From Taudactylus pleione (lineage: Eukaryota > Chordata > Amphibia > Anura > Myobatrachidae), in contig JAUIMM010000601.1 in NCBI GenBank assembly GCA_031769625.1, positions 1,492,001-1,556,000 of the forward strand: 64,000 bases of DNA. The letters run 5' to 3'. Below, piece by piece: positions 24,344-34,289 of this stretch. The position numbers and the translations under genes are program-made. The first letter of the stretch is position 1. The number at the start of each line of letters is the position of its first letter. The notes under the pieces were generated by a model that saw only the letters and a list, made by a program, of their open reading frames with translations, was not told where the DNA came from and searched no databases.

Positions 24344-25224
24344 AGGGCCTGGCACAGAGGTCACTGGCTCCAGCAACTCGGAGGGCTTATTCTGCGTCGT
24401 GGCAGGATTGGCAGACTTTCTGTTTGGAAAGCCCCCAGCTGGGTAAGTCTTCCTCGGAATTGATGTCTACATTCGTTTGGGGGCATTATCAGCATGGTCG
24501 CTCTAAGGCTTTCATGAACTCGGCCCTAGCAGGGATTTCCTTTTTCAGTAAATTAAAAGGTTCACCAGACCCCACTAAATCATTACTTCTTTCTAAAGCC
24601 CTTAAAGGTTGGGCCAAGGAGTTCCCCGCCAGGGCTGACTCCCGCAGGCCTATCGATCTCCATCTCCTTGTATGCTTGCTGGGTGTGATGGACAGGGTGG
24701 CTTCAGATTGTTTCGAGGCCTCACTGTTACATTTGGCTTTTGCAGTTGTGTTTTTTGGGGCTTTTAGGGTCAGTGAGATTGTAGCTACCAGCAAGTCCTC
24801 GGTGTCATCAGGGTTCATGATGGGAGACATCGTGTTCCAGGAGTCATCCGTTTTGTGCAAACCATGGTTTTCCAAGATGGATCAGTTAGGCCGGGGCAGG
24901 TGGGTTACCTTGCATAAACAGGATGACGCCTCTGTTTGTCAGGTGCATCTTGCTGCATTGTATATGGCTGGTCGCCCGGCAGGTGGTGCCAAATGGTTGA
25001 TGCATTCAAATTTGTCCCCTCTTTCCAAATTTCAATTTGCTGCTGTTCTTCGGCATAGCTTATTGGCGTTAGGCTTAGATGGCACTAGTTACGAGACTCA
25101 TTCCTTCAGGATCAGTGCCACTACTAGTGCAGCAATAGCAGGAGCATCCAGCAGTGATATTCAAAATATTGGGAGGTGGAGTTTCTCTGCTTATAAAACG
25201 TATGTTCGCTGTGATAAGCTATAG
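24304..25224 (+). CDS. Ngaro tyrosine recombinase, full length
   Basis: 306 residues, uninterrupted. It catalyses integration of the circular cDNA by site-specific recombination, in place of an integrase. The catalytic set is visible: Arg155 in FGAFRVSEI, His266 and Arg269 in THSFRIS, Trp292 in IGRWSFS, and the nucleophile most likely Tyr300 in KTYVR. The N-terminal SAM-like domain (LAPATRRAYSASWQDWQTFC) is present. The start at 24,304 overlaps the RNase H frame; a shorter start at residue 6 is possible. This is the best-preserved protein in the window, although its element lacks reverse transcriptase and could only move in trans. Confidence 0.9.
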   Translation: MPSFCMADYQIGIEGLAQRSLAPATRRAYSASWQDWQTFCLESPQLGKSSSELMSTFVWGHYQHGRSKAFMNSALAGISFFSKLKGSPDPTKSLLLSKALKGWAKEFPARADSRRPIDLHLLVCLLGVMDRVASDCFEASLLHLAFAVVFFGAFRVSEIVATSKSSVSSGFMMGDIVFQESSVLCKPWFSKMDQLGRGRWVTLHKQDDASVCQVHLAALYMAGRPAGGAKWLMHSNLSPLSKFQFAAVLRHSLLALGLDGTSYETHSFRISATTSAAIAGASSSDIQNIGRWSFSAYKTYVRCDKL

Positions 25225-25447
25225 GTTCGCTCCTGCGCCAATCCAAAAACATTGTTTACCCACCAGTTATCGAATGGTTAGCATTAGTTAACTGGGGGTG
25301 TGAGGGGAATTTTTAGTTTTTACTCCCAGGGACCATTATCTGGCCCAACTTGGTTCACGGGGAAGGTTTTTTTAGTTTTTCTCTCTCTCTCGGGTTACCT
25401 GTTTTCCCCCATTGCATCCCTGATAGTTTAGTTGCTGTGCATTAATT

Positions 25448-26061
25448 TTGTTGTGTGCAGTTTGGTTTTGGTGCAGTGGCTCATGGTTAGGGTGTTCTTT
25501 CCTTACAGTGGAAGACTTTGGAGAAGAATGGGTTTGGCTTGTCGGCCATTCCTATATTTTCTCGGCTGAACTGCATGGTTTGGCTAGGTGGGCCAGTGAA
25601 TTGTTGGGTGGTAGGCATGTTCGCTGGATAGGTGTGCGAGGCCTGCTTTGTGCATCAGTGCGAGATTTGTTGGTGGAGTCTGCAGTGAAATTGGGAGTTC
25701 CTAATTGTTTGGTCCTGCATGTTGGTGGGAATGATCTGTGTAAATTGAAAGGTTTGGAGTTGTCTTTTCAGCTGAGAAAGTTGGTTGATGCGGTTTGTTT
25801 GTTGTGGCCGAATGTGCGCATTGTATGGACCGAGTGCCGCGACTGGTATGGCGGGGTGTGCAGGATCACAAGGCTTTGGATAGGGCAAGGCATAAGGTTA
25901 ACAGAGCTTCGAATAAACATGTTCTGTCCTTTGGTGGCTTGGTAGTCAGGCATAGCTTTTGGGGTTCAGATTTAGCTAGATTTTTTCATCCAGACAGGGT
26001 TCATTTTAATCATTTGGGTTTAGGTTTGTTTATGAAGGAGTCGCTTGCCTTTTTGGATTAG
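25448..26061 (+). pseudogene. Ngaro SGNH-hydrolase-like ORF, frameshifted
   Basis: Two frames join near 25,830: 25,448-25,945 then 25,795-26,061. The first has VWLVGHSYIF (block I, GHS in place of GDS) and LVLHVGGNDLCK (block III GGND); the second has DRVHFNHLG (block V, with the DxxH-like end). SGNH/GDSL hydrolases of this kind are carried by many Ngaro elements and their role is unknown. The real start probably lies near GEEWVWLVGHS, about 25,520. A single indel splits the gene. Confidence 0.8.
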
Positions 26062-26539
26062 TGTTTTTTTCTCTTGGTGGTTGGCCAGTCTCAATTGAGG
26101 CTGGATTTGGTGGGAGAATGCTGCATCTCAGTGGCTTTATTGTGGCACAAAAGAGGGTTGTGAGGGAGCTGGACCTTGATGTAACATGACGAGTCTGTCC
26201 TTCTCATACAAGGGGACCCGAGCACTTTTGTACGGAAGCGCTTGGAGTAGGCTGGCCCAGGAGGAAGGCAAGACCTTCACAGCATAAGTGCGTCTTCAGG
26301 GGGAACGTTTTAGTCGTTCCCCGTGTCTGTCAGCTTGAAAGCTAGAACTGAGTATGCAGCGTCTCCTGGCCACCATGGTTAGGCAAATTAATTAATTAAT
26401 TTGGAAATGAAAGCTGTGACCTTTTATTCAAGCTGTTATGGTGTCTGTCTATTTATTTATTAGATAAGTTAAGTGCTAAGTTAAGTAAGGTTGTTAAGGT
26501 ATTTGATTAGCAATAAGCCAATGGAGGTCTTAATGTTCT

Positions 26540-26690
26540 CACTTCTGCATTCTCTGCATTATATGGCTTTCACTGTGATGCACTCTGCATTATATTACCC
26601 TCACTGTGACACTCTCTGCATTATATATCCCTCACTGTGACGCACTCTGCTTTATATGACCCTCACTGTGATGCACTCTGCATTATATGA
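26540..26690. repeat. Minisatellite, right remainder
   Basis: Four to five units of the CACTCTGCATTATATG array resume after the Ngaro, showing the pre-insertion site was inside the repeat. Confidence 0.85.
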
Positions 26691-26983
26691 ATGAGGGGTG
26701 CTGACAGCTGGATAAGGGGTGCATAATGAGGCCAGGGGAGCTATTCTGGATGTGGGGTGCTGGATGAAGCCAGAGAGAGAGATATGCAATAGATACATAG
26801 ATACATAAAATGGAGGCAAATGAATCACAATTTTGTGCCCTCTGCCAGACTCCTAAAGCAAGGAAAAGTATGTATGAAGAGGTGGGGAAGATTGTCTGCA
26901 GAGTGTAGTGTGGTGGGATTATCTGCTAGGGGGCACCATCCAAAATCTTGCCTAGGGCACCAAATTGGTTAGGGCTGGCTCTG

Positions 26984-28400
26984 GCTGCACCCATACTGTG
27001 TACCATCATTCAGAGGAGACGTGCTGTGAGCAAGGAGCTCTGGGGAGCCATCTCCACACTCAGAGACAAAACAGTGACTGGAATGGGCAGGAACAGCACA
27101 GACAGACCTCAGTACCAGCCAGAAGCAATGTGCAGTGAGAGCGGACCACTATTCTATCCGTGTGTGATGTGCGGTCACAGCACGAGCAGACCTCTGCGCT
27201 AGCCAGGAAAGACACCACAAAGGTAAGAAGATGATTTTTGATGTCCGGAGTGTGACAATATGCCTACTGTATTACTTTGAGTATACTCTATACCAAATAA
27301 ATACAAACTTGTCTGGATATACTTCAAAAATGTGCATTAGGACTAAAGTAGAATAAACTTCCAAATATTTGTCATACAAAGTTGAATGTTTGTGTGTCAT
27401 CATGAAAACTGTATTATACTTCAGGGTTATATATTCAAGATAAAATGGAGCTTTAGTTTTAATCTTGCCAACATGGATTTGGCCAGAATGCCTCTAAATC
27501 AGAGATTGGAAAAGCAATGGTTTTATTTTAGCATTCTGAATAGAAATAAAGTGCATATTTTATGTAGTCTTAAACTGTGGTTTAGTACATTTCTTTATCA
27601 AGCATTGCCGAGCCTTGTGGCCCTGAGATTGCTTATATCCTATACTTTCCATCAGAAAATCATCTGTTAAAGGCTTCTGCTTTCCCCACAGCAATGTAAG
27701 TGTTCTGATAACAGAACATATTAGAGTTTTATAAGAACATATAGTTTGTGTCCTCAAGGTGTACTTAGTTACAAGTAAGGAAAATTGTAATTTTACCATA
27801 AGATTTGAGCGGTTTACAGCAAGCTAATCGGCTCACAGTTTGCTTAACATTCTGATTGTATATCAGAAATGTATTTACATACTTATTCTAGACCACAGGT
27901 ATAAAAAAAAACCTTCAGCAAATGTCATTATCCTGCCACCCCTCAGCAGGTGTTACTGTATTCAGTACAATTCAACTGTAAAAAGGACATAATAACTGTT
28001 TACTATAACATCCGCTCTTGTTCATCAAACACAAAGCAGTCTCCATTTACTATTTACAATGGCATGTTTTTAGCATTACTACAGTATTTTATTCACTTAT
28101 TTAGATATGTAAATGAAATGTATGCAGCTGAATGAAATTTGTTTACAACCTTTAATATGGATCTTATATTTTCTTTTTTTGAATTGTCATTAAATGCTGA
28201 TTTTTTTATTTAATATATGCCAATAGCATAATTTGTATATAAAATAAAGATGATAAATTTATAAGGCATCTGATAGTGTAAGGAATTATATATATATATT
28301 ACATTTGCTAATTGTAGATTACAAAAAGATTAATTGCAAAAATATCTTTCACATCTAACTAATCAAACAATTGATTTCTAGAAATAACAAAATAACACAG
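26984..28400. other. Flank; possible small exon, otherwise no gene
   Basis: 26,992-27,225 is less AT-rich, carries CpGs and ends in CAAAGGTAAGAAG, a consensus-like splice donor. Joined to 20,930-21,023 it could be a first exon of a host gene, but no protein is recognisable. 27,230-28,400 is AT-rich unique sequence with only short random frames. Confidence 0.3.
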
Positions 28401-28405
28401 GTGGT

Positions 28406-28406
<1 letters not shown>

Positions 28407-28452
<46 letters not shown>

Positions 28453-28458
28453 ATAATC

Positions 28459-28491
<33 letters not shown>

Positions 28492-28493
28492 TA
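28407..28493. repeat. (TA)n microsatellite next to PLE 2
   Basis: Two TA tracts separated by CACAATAATC, ending at the 3' end of PLE 2. Confidence 0.92.
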
Positions 28494-28571
28494 CAGTCAA
28501 AAAGCAGTGGCACTCACGGGTCTTGTAACCATGTAACCAAGGAATGAGCCAACAATTGTGTTGGATAGTTC

Positions 28572-28602
28572 GACGTTTCAGTCACAGAATGACTTTTATC
28601 AA
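28572..28602 (-). ncRNA. Hammerhead-like motif, PLE 2 terminus
   Basis: Minus strand: UUGAUAA (28,602-28,596), A, stem II AGUCA / UGACU with loop UUCUG, GAAAC, GUC. Relative to PLE 1 the loop is different and stem II is one pair longer while pairing is kept, which is structural conservation. The U3/A8 pair is shared with PLE 1. Confidence 0.55.
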
Positions 28603-29252
28603 GTACAATCACATAAAGCAATACACATACCTTTATACACCACAATCTCCATGAGGATCGTTTGGCACAGCCTCCGTCGGTCTCTGGGCTGATGACATCA
28701 TCCATGTGTGTCCAGCTAGATGCTGCGTGCTCGATGACGTGTCACGTCTCCAGCGCCCACCACTCTGTGATGATGTCAGTGCCCGGGTGTCGGACATCAG
28801 GTCCCATATGGCAATGCGCAGCTGAAGTCAGCTGTGTATAAACAGTAACACAACATTGTTTAGACATCGGGCCACATATGCAGCCTATAGGATGAGGCTA
28901 AAACACGTGACATTACCACATACCACATATAAAAATGAAACACCAACTAGTGACATAAAAACAAAAATCACGGAACAACAGTACATGTGAAGGGACTGTG
29001 AGTGACATAACAATAGAGTACCCGATACACACTGACTGAATAAACATGCAGACAGTTGTGTACTGGTGTATTTCTAAACAACCTGATATTGAGTAGAACA
29101 AATATAAACAAAAAATGAATGAATCATATGAAGTCTCTGGAATGGGGGCATCCCGGTTAAGTAGAGCTTCTAATGGATCAAATGTATAAGTACCCAAAAG
29201 GGGTCTAATCAGGATGGTGACAATCTGGCAAAAATTGAAAAAATATAACTAT

Positions 29253-29295
<43 letters not shown>

Positions 29296-29454
29296 GCACA
29301 GACCTAGATGACCCCATGGTGATCCTTTTATCAGGTAAAGCACTGTCAACATATAGACCAAGTGGTGAAACTCCTAAAAATAGAGGGGAAGACTGGGGAG
29401 ATGAAAACCAGATAGCACATGAATAATAGCCAAATGTTATCCTTACAACATTTA

Positions 29455-29558
29455 ATCTTCCTGGGTGGTCACCCTACCCAGTACTGACCAAGCCAGACAC
29501 TTTTTTGCTTCCAAGATTGGACAAGATTGGGCTTTTATAGTGCTGTATGATTGTAGGT
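29455..29558 (-). ncRNA. 5S rRNA-derived segment in PLE 2 3' region
   Basis: Minus strand begins CCTACAATCATACAGCAC, matching the 5S 5' end, then GCCCAATCTTGTCCAATCT, GGAAGC, GGCTTGGTCAGTACTGGG, and GTGACCACCCAGGA. It covers roughly 5S nucleotides 2-105. The distance from the ORF stop (about 29,905) is about 345 bp, the same as in PLE 1. A-box bases are degraded to an A-run (GGAAGCAAAAAAGTG). Confidence 0.85.
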
Positions 29559-29904
29559 ACTGTATCACAGCATTCATCATAATGGCTGGGCTGTCCTCCT
29601 CAATGGAAACCCCCATAAGGAGAATCCACACAAGTCATAAATGTCTCACAATGCAACCCAGAAAGTAGGATCCCCAATCGGAGCAGTCATCATATGCTCC
29701 AAGCTCATGGCTGGCATATATATTGTAAGAAAAAAATACACCTAAGATCTACCAATGGTGTAGAAACAAGAGAAACATACCGTTTAGGAGTCATAGAAAC
29801 ACCGGGCCGTATATGGGACCAAACTGAACAAAGAAGGAAACACAGAAGGACAACACCTTGAATACCTGATGACAGAAACGGATAAAAGAATGATAAGAAT
29901 TATA

Positions 29905-30389
29905 GGAAACAGGCAAAGGATAAACTCTTGTTTAGTCCATGTGGAGAAAACATATTAATTCTATGTATCCACTGGGCTTCAAGTTGGAGTAGTTATTTAT
30001 CTCTATCCCCTCCTCGCTTAGAAGGTGGTACGTGATCTATGATTTTGTAGGAAAGCAAGGCCAAGGGATGTCTTGCTTCTCTGAAGTGACAGGGCAACTG
30101 GTTGATCATTTTCTCTCCCGTCGATGGCTTGTCGTATCGCTGTTCTGTGTTGTGCCATCCTTACATGCATGGTACATGATGTCTTTCCAATGTAGGCCAA
30201 ATTGCAAGGGCATCTGATGATATATATAATATATCTGCTGGTACAGGTTAATACATGTCTATTTGCAAAGCGTTTCCCTGAATGGGGATGTACTACATCT
30301 GGTCCAGCCTCTAGATAGCCACACGTTGTGCATCCTGTGCATCTATAGCTACCCATTTTTTTAGTAAGAAAGTGTGTACCAGGTTCCAT
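29905..30389 (-). pseudogene. PLE 2 GIY-YIG endonuclease
   Basis: Frame 30,018-30,389 carries the cysteine motif CTGCTTCGYL-like region and then YIIYIIRCPCNLAYIGKTSC with an intact YIG motif and the Arg region (HVRMAQH). The C-terminal part continues in another frame to about 29,905. Better preserved than PLE 1 in the catalytic motif, but shifted near 30,060. Confidence 0.88.
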
Positions 30390-30425
30390 GTTTAAAGAGG
30401 AAAAATCATTGTGTACCAGCCAGTT

Positions 30426-31530
30426 TTAAAGATTCTTGCCTCTTTTGTATCCCAACATAACTCTTGAGTTCTTTAGTGGTTTGAGAGCAGGATCTGTGTT
30501 AATGATGGGCCAGAGTTTCTTAGTTGCAGAATTAATATATTTGCTTGCTGTATTGTAGTGGCTAATAAACAGCATCTTTTGTTCCTGATTAAGGTGATCC
30601 TTAGGTTCTTCATCTGTAGGTCCTGGATTCCAAGCTAGTGCTTTCAATTTGACTTTATTGAGATCTCTCCAACTGTAACCTCTATTTAAGAATTTGACCA
30701 TAATTTTGTCAATGTCTTCTTGCATACTGGCCTCATCATTAGTGATTCTCCTTACCCTCACAAACTGGGAGTAGGGAAGACTTTTCCGAAGGGATACTGG
30801 ATGCTGGCTTTGTGCATGTAATAAGGTGTTACAGTCCGTCGGTTTGTAGTAAATACATGTTAAAAATGTACTGCCTGTCCATTTGATTATCACGTCCAGA
30901 AAATGTATCTCTTTATGGCTACATTCAAAGGTAAATTTGATATGCTCATGCATCTCATTAATCTTGGTCATAACATCAACAAATTCAGTTTCTGATTCTG
31001 ACCATAACACAAAAATGTCATCTATGTATCTCATAACCCAAAGTTGATTACGGTTGAAGTCATCATTGTCAAAGAATAAAGCTTTTTCAACAAAAAACAT
31101 ATAAGTATTGGCGAATGCCGGTGCCACATGTGACCCCATTGTGAACCCTCTTTGTTGTAGGAAAAAGCAGCCGTCAAATAAAAAATAGTTCCTTTTTAAA
31201 GTTTTTTCTAATAATTGTACAAAAAACTGAATGCTGGGACCTGGTATTCTTCTTGAGAATTCAGGAATCTTTCCATATACTCCAAGCCTTGAGAGTGCAG
31301 TATGCTAGTATATAATGATACCACGTCTGTGGTACACATTAATAAGTTCGGAGGTAATTGGCTCAGTTGGTTCAGTTTGTCCAAAAATTTATTTGTATCC
31401 TTAAGAAATGTTACTTGTTTGCTGATCAAAGGCTGAATGTAGAAATCAAGGTATTGAGAGATGGAACTATACAATGACCCCCTTGCTGATATAATGGGAT
31501 GACTTGGGGGAGAGGATAATGACTTATGTA
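30426..31530 (-). pseudogene. PLE 2 reverse transcriptase
   Basis: Frames 31,208-31,474 and 30,426-31,139. Visible: DVVSLYTSI (first Asp), then MGSHVAPAFANTYMF, then MRYIDDIFVLW with both catalytic Asp residues, and the PLE thumb region ending in MLGYKRGKNL. Motifs upstream of 31,530 are missing because the copy is truncated. Two frameshifts (about 31,150-31,200 and 30,390-30,426) break it. Confidence 0.88.
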
Positions 31531-31533
31531 CAG

Positions 31534-31605
31534 GGCCAGATTAAGGTCTGTGGAGTGCCCCTAGGTAACAAACATGTGGAGAGCCCCTATCAATAAAATT
31601 ATCAA
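31534..31605 (+). mobile_element. hAT-type terminus fragment
   Basis: CAGGGCCAGATTAAGGTCTG followed by TGG-rich sequence matches the left end of the element at 59,189. Only about 70 bp is kept before (TA)n. Confidence 0.65.
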
Positions 31606-31606
31606 A

Positions 31607-31637
<31 letters not shown>
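31606..31637. repeat. (TA)n microsatellite
   Basis: Alternating TA, probably the target of the following element; the same repeat continues after it at 33,135. Confidence 0.9.
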
Positions 31638-31642
<5 letters not shown>

Positions 31643-33130
31643 TGAGTAGGTTCGGATCTCAGAGATCCGAACTCCCCCGAATTTCTGGGATCCAGGGCGA
31701 TCCGAGCTCAGCTTGGATCTCCCTGCCTGCCCCGGATCCCTGACCTGAGGCAAAACCTCGTGACCCCTCTGACGAGTTGCGAGGTTTTGTTTTGAGTGGG
31801 CTCAACGCTGATTGACTGAAAGAGCCATCTGTCACGGCTCTTAGATAATCACGTTAAGCCCATTGAAAACAGCACAAAGGATAAAAAGAAGATGGCACTT
31901 GCCATCCCCTGCCACCTGACAACGCCGTCAACCCCCACTGCCAACACCACCAGCACCCCCACTGGCAGCATCCCCCCACTGCCGACACCACTGCACTGCT
32001 GCCCAACGTACTGAGGACACCATCAGCGACCCCCACACTGCCGACACTGCCGACATTCCCAGACTGAGCACTCCACCAGCACCCCTGCACTGCTGACACA
32101 GTCAGAAAACCTGCACTGGGGACTCTGCTGGCACCCCTGCTCTGCCGACACCGCCAGCACCCTGCATTGAGAACACCCCTGCACTGCCAACACAGCCAGC
32201 AAACCTGCACTAAGACACCGCTGCACCCTCGCACTGCCAACACAGCCAGCAAACCTGCAATAAAGATAACGCTGGCACCCCCGCACTGCCAACATCACTG
32301 GTACCCTTCACTGAGACTCTGCCAGCACTGCAGCACTGCCATTCCATGTACTGAGGACACTGCCAGCAACCCCTGCACTGCCGACACAGTCAGCAAACCT
32401 GCAATGAGGACACCACTGGTACCCCCACACTGCCAACACAGCCAGAACAGCTGCACTAAAGACACCACTGGCACCCCTGCACTGCTGACAGAGCCAGCAA
32501 ACCTGCACTAAAGACACCGCTTGCACCCCCACATTGCCAACAGAGCCAGCAAATTGCACTAAGTCACCGCTGCACCCCCGCACTGCTGACCCAGCCAGCA
32601 AACCTGCACTAGAGACACCGCTTGCACCCCCACACTGCTGACATCACCGGTACCCTTCACTGAGGACACTGCCAGCAGTGCATCACTGCCATTCCATGTA
32701 CTGAGGACATTGTCTGCAACCCCGCTCTGCCGACACTGTTGTCACAGTAAGTACACTATTGGTGTATCCAACCCACACTGTATAACACACTGTATCTGTG
32801 TTGGAAATTAGAAGCTGAACTGCCACATGTTAGTGTCATCCACTGTATCACTTAGGTTAGTCAGCCAACTAGCTGGATGCAACATTTTAACTAGATGAAG
32901 CAAATAATATTGTGAGGTGGTCAACATTGATTGGAAATTACTGGAAATAAATGTTATTGAGGTTAATTAAACTAGGAACAAAAACAGGCCCATGTGATTT
33001 TAGATGTTTTTATGTTTTTTTAAGAAAAAAATCCAGATCCAAAACCAAAACACGAAAACAAAACCAGATTCAGATCCAAAACCAGGGGAGATCCAGATCC
33101 AAAACCAAAACAGGAGGGTCGGCGCACATC

Positions 33131-33134
<4 letters not shown>
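31638..33134 (-). mobile_element. hAT-like element with TAGAGATG-type termini, copy 1
   Basis: Right end GCGCACATCTCTA and left end TGAGATGAGTAGG are inverted. Read on the minus strand, 33,134 to about 32,780 matches the left 380 bp of the element at 40,668 (GATCTGGATCTCCCCT, GTTCCTA, TTTATTTCCAGT, GACCACCTCACA). It sits inside a TA tract, so the 8-bp duplication is not diagnostic here. No transposase frame. Confidence 0.8.
31900..32720. repeat. Degenerate tandem repeat inside the hAT-like element
   Basis: Irregular ~60-bp units with words such as ACTGCCAACACAGCCAGCAA and CCCCTGCACTGC. Opposite-strand Ala/Gly/Val/Cys-rich frames (31,854-32,601) arise only from the repeat. An analogous tract occupies the same place in the second copy (43,760-44,400). 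Confidence 0.8.
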
Positions 33135-33201
<67 letters not shown>

Positions 33202-33208
33202 TATATAT

Positions 33209-33261
<53 letters not shown>

Positions 33262-33262
33262 C
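33135..33262. repeat. (TA)n with GATA and (GA)n
   Basis: Long TA tract with GATA interruptions, ending in (GA)n. Confidence 0.93.
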
Positions 33263-33524
33263 ATCCAGAGGTGCAGCTATCTCATTAAAAATTCAAACCA
33301 CACCAACTTGTAGTAATCAATGTTTCAGTGCTTTTTGTAGTATCTTCAGTAATCCTGAAGATAGTACATAAGGTACAGAAACATTGATTATTACACAGTG
33401 GTATTGCTTGGATTTTTAGTTAGAGTACTGCACTTCTGAATGTCTGCATCTTTACTACTGTGAGGGTGCCTCTTAAAGCTATACATGTTGTTGGGAGTGC
33501 TGGACCTTGTGCAATATATGTATG

Positions 33525-33527
<3 letters not shown>
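33263..33527. mobile_element. Head-to-head pair of PLE-type terminal repeats
   Basis: 33,263-33,349 and 33,355-33,445 are inverted copies of about 90 bp (roughly three-quarters identical by eye) around the 5-bp centre TAATC. Each arm runs from CTGAAGATA... through GAAACATTGATTA to a TGGATGTCT/TGAATGTCT end. Flanked by TA tracts on both sides, as the PLE ends here are. Each arm carries a hammerhead core; the right arm's is canonical. Confidence 0.65.
33350..33390 (+). ncRNA. Hammerhead-like motif with canonical core
   Basis: Stem I TAATC (33,350) / GATTA (to 33,390); core CTGAAGA (33,355-33,361), which fits CUGANGA; stem II with GTAC / GTAC plus an outer T-A pair and one bulged A around loop ATAAG; GAAA (33,378-33,381); then CATT before stem I, with T as the likely cleavage-site base and an almost absent stem III. 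Minimal stem III is typical of PLE hammerheads. Confidence 0.55.

Positions 33528-33568
<41 letters not shown>
33528..33568. repeat. (TA)n microsatellite
   Basis: TA tract after ATATATGTATGTATG. Confidence 0.92.
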
Positions 33569-33569
<1 letters not shown>

Positions 33570-33865
33570 TATATATTTAAAATTGATATTTAATTGGTTA
33601 AATGTATATTTTATGAATATAAAAATGAACAAGGGGAGCACAATGGTGAAGTCTGTAAAATAGATATTTTAATAAACTCTTAAAATTGAACACACATAAA
33701 ATAGGGCTCAATAGAGCATTAAACACATTGCACTCTCACAATCCCGGCATAATCTACAAGCCTTCCATTTCCCGGAGCTCCAGACCCAATCACAGCCACT
33801 TTAGTTCTAGAACCACTGTCAGCTCACACTGAATGGAATCGATTTTCCGGAACACGCCCAACCGG

Positions 33866-33891
33866 TTTTGTCATTCACGTGACTTCATCAG
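33866..33891 (-). ncRNA. Degenerate hammerhead motif, PLE 3
   Basis: Minus strand: CUGAUGA (33,891-33,885), A, GUCA / UGAC stem around CGUGAA, then AAAA where GAAA is required. The catalytic G12 is thus replaced. The CUGAUGA half is perfect. Confidence 0.5.
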
Positions 33892-34289
33892 GGGTTATGC
33901 TCTGCATAAGCTTTCCACCTTCTAAAAACTAAAACTTTTTTAATCACCAATCGAAACACAATTGCTTAAACATTTCACCTGAACACATTTGTGTCCAAGC
34001 AGATACAAACTGACATTTAAAAAACCATTACAAAGGAGGATGTTACATACACCATACCATATTCCTTCACATTCCATCTAAAATCCAACTTCATAAGATC
34101 CACAATAGTAATAAAATATATATGTGTACTGGCGTGGAATCAACTCTCGTGGCCTCAATCTCCACATCTATACACATATAATTATCATTGTAAATGTTCA
34201 TCATACACATAAAGCAGTATAGAGTTACAGAGCAATTTAAACTAACTTTAGATATATATCACAACCTTCATTCAATCCATACAGACTAA

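Larger units (their letters stand above)
22771..26539 (+). mobile_element. Ngaro-type (DIRS order) retrotransposon, internally deleted
   Basis: The minisatellite is interrupted near 22,771 and resumes near 26,540. Between them lie, in order, a TATA-box leader, a proline-rich Gag-like region, the RNase H end of a Pol, a full tyrosine recombinase and an SGNH-hydrolase frame. That order is characteristic of Ngaro elements. The reverse transcriptase is missing, so about 1.5-2 kb was deleted at about 24,020. Split direct repeats were not found by eye; near-inverse words GGTTGCCTAAACATG (left) and CCATGGTTAGGCAAATT (right) occur close to the ends. Confidence 0.85.
21024..26983. mobile_element. hAT-type non-autonomous element carrying a minisatellite and a nested Ngaro
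   Basis: Left end AAGAGCCGGCCCTAGGC and right end GTTAGGGCTGGCTCTG are inverted repeats. Both sides carry the 8-bp duplication GCTGCACC (21,016-21,023 and 26,984-26,991), which is the hAT signature. The interior has GC-rich sequence, a minisatellite (21,670-22,770, resuming 26,540-26,690), and the nested Ngaro. No transposase is visible. Confidence 0.82.
28494..31530 (-). mobile_element. Penelope-like element 2, 5' truncated
   Basis: Minus-strand relative of PLE 1 (same protein order and closely similar motifs, diverged roughly a third by eye). It has a terminal repeat with a hammerhead-like motif (28,494-28,640), a 5S-derived block (29,455-29,558), a (TA)n expansion (29,258-29,292), and endonuclease and reverse transcriptase coding sequence (about 29,905-31,530). 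It stops at 31,530 where a hAT-type terminus begins. Confidence 0.88.

Noticed and set aside
31854..32601. Ala/Gly/Val/Cys-rich frames of 91-132 codons
   Set aside because: They overlap each other on both strands within a degenerate tandem repeat of a non-autonomous element.
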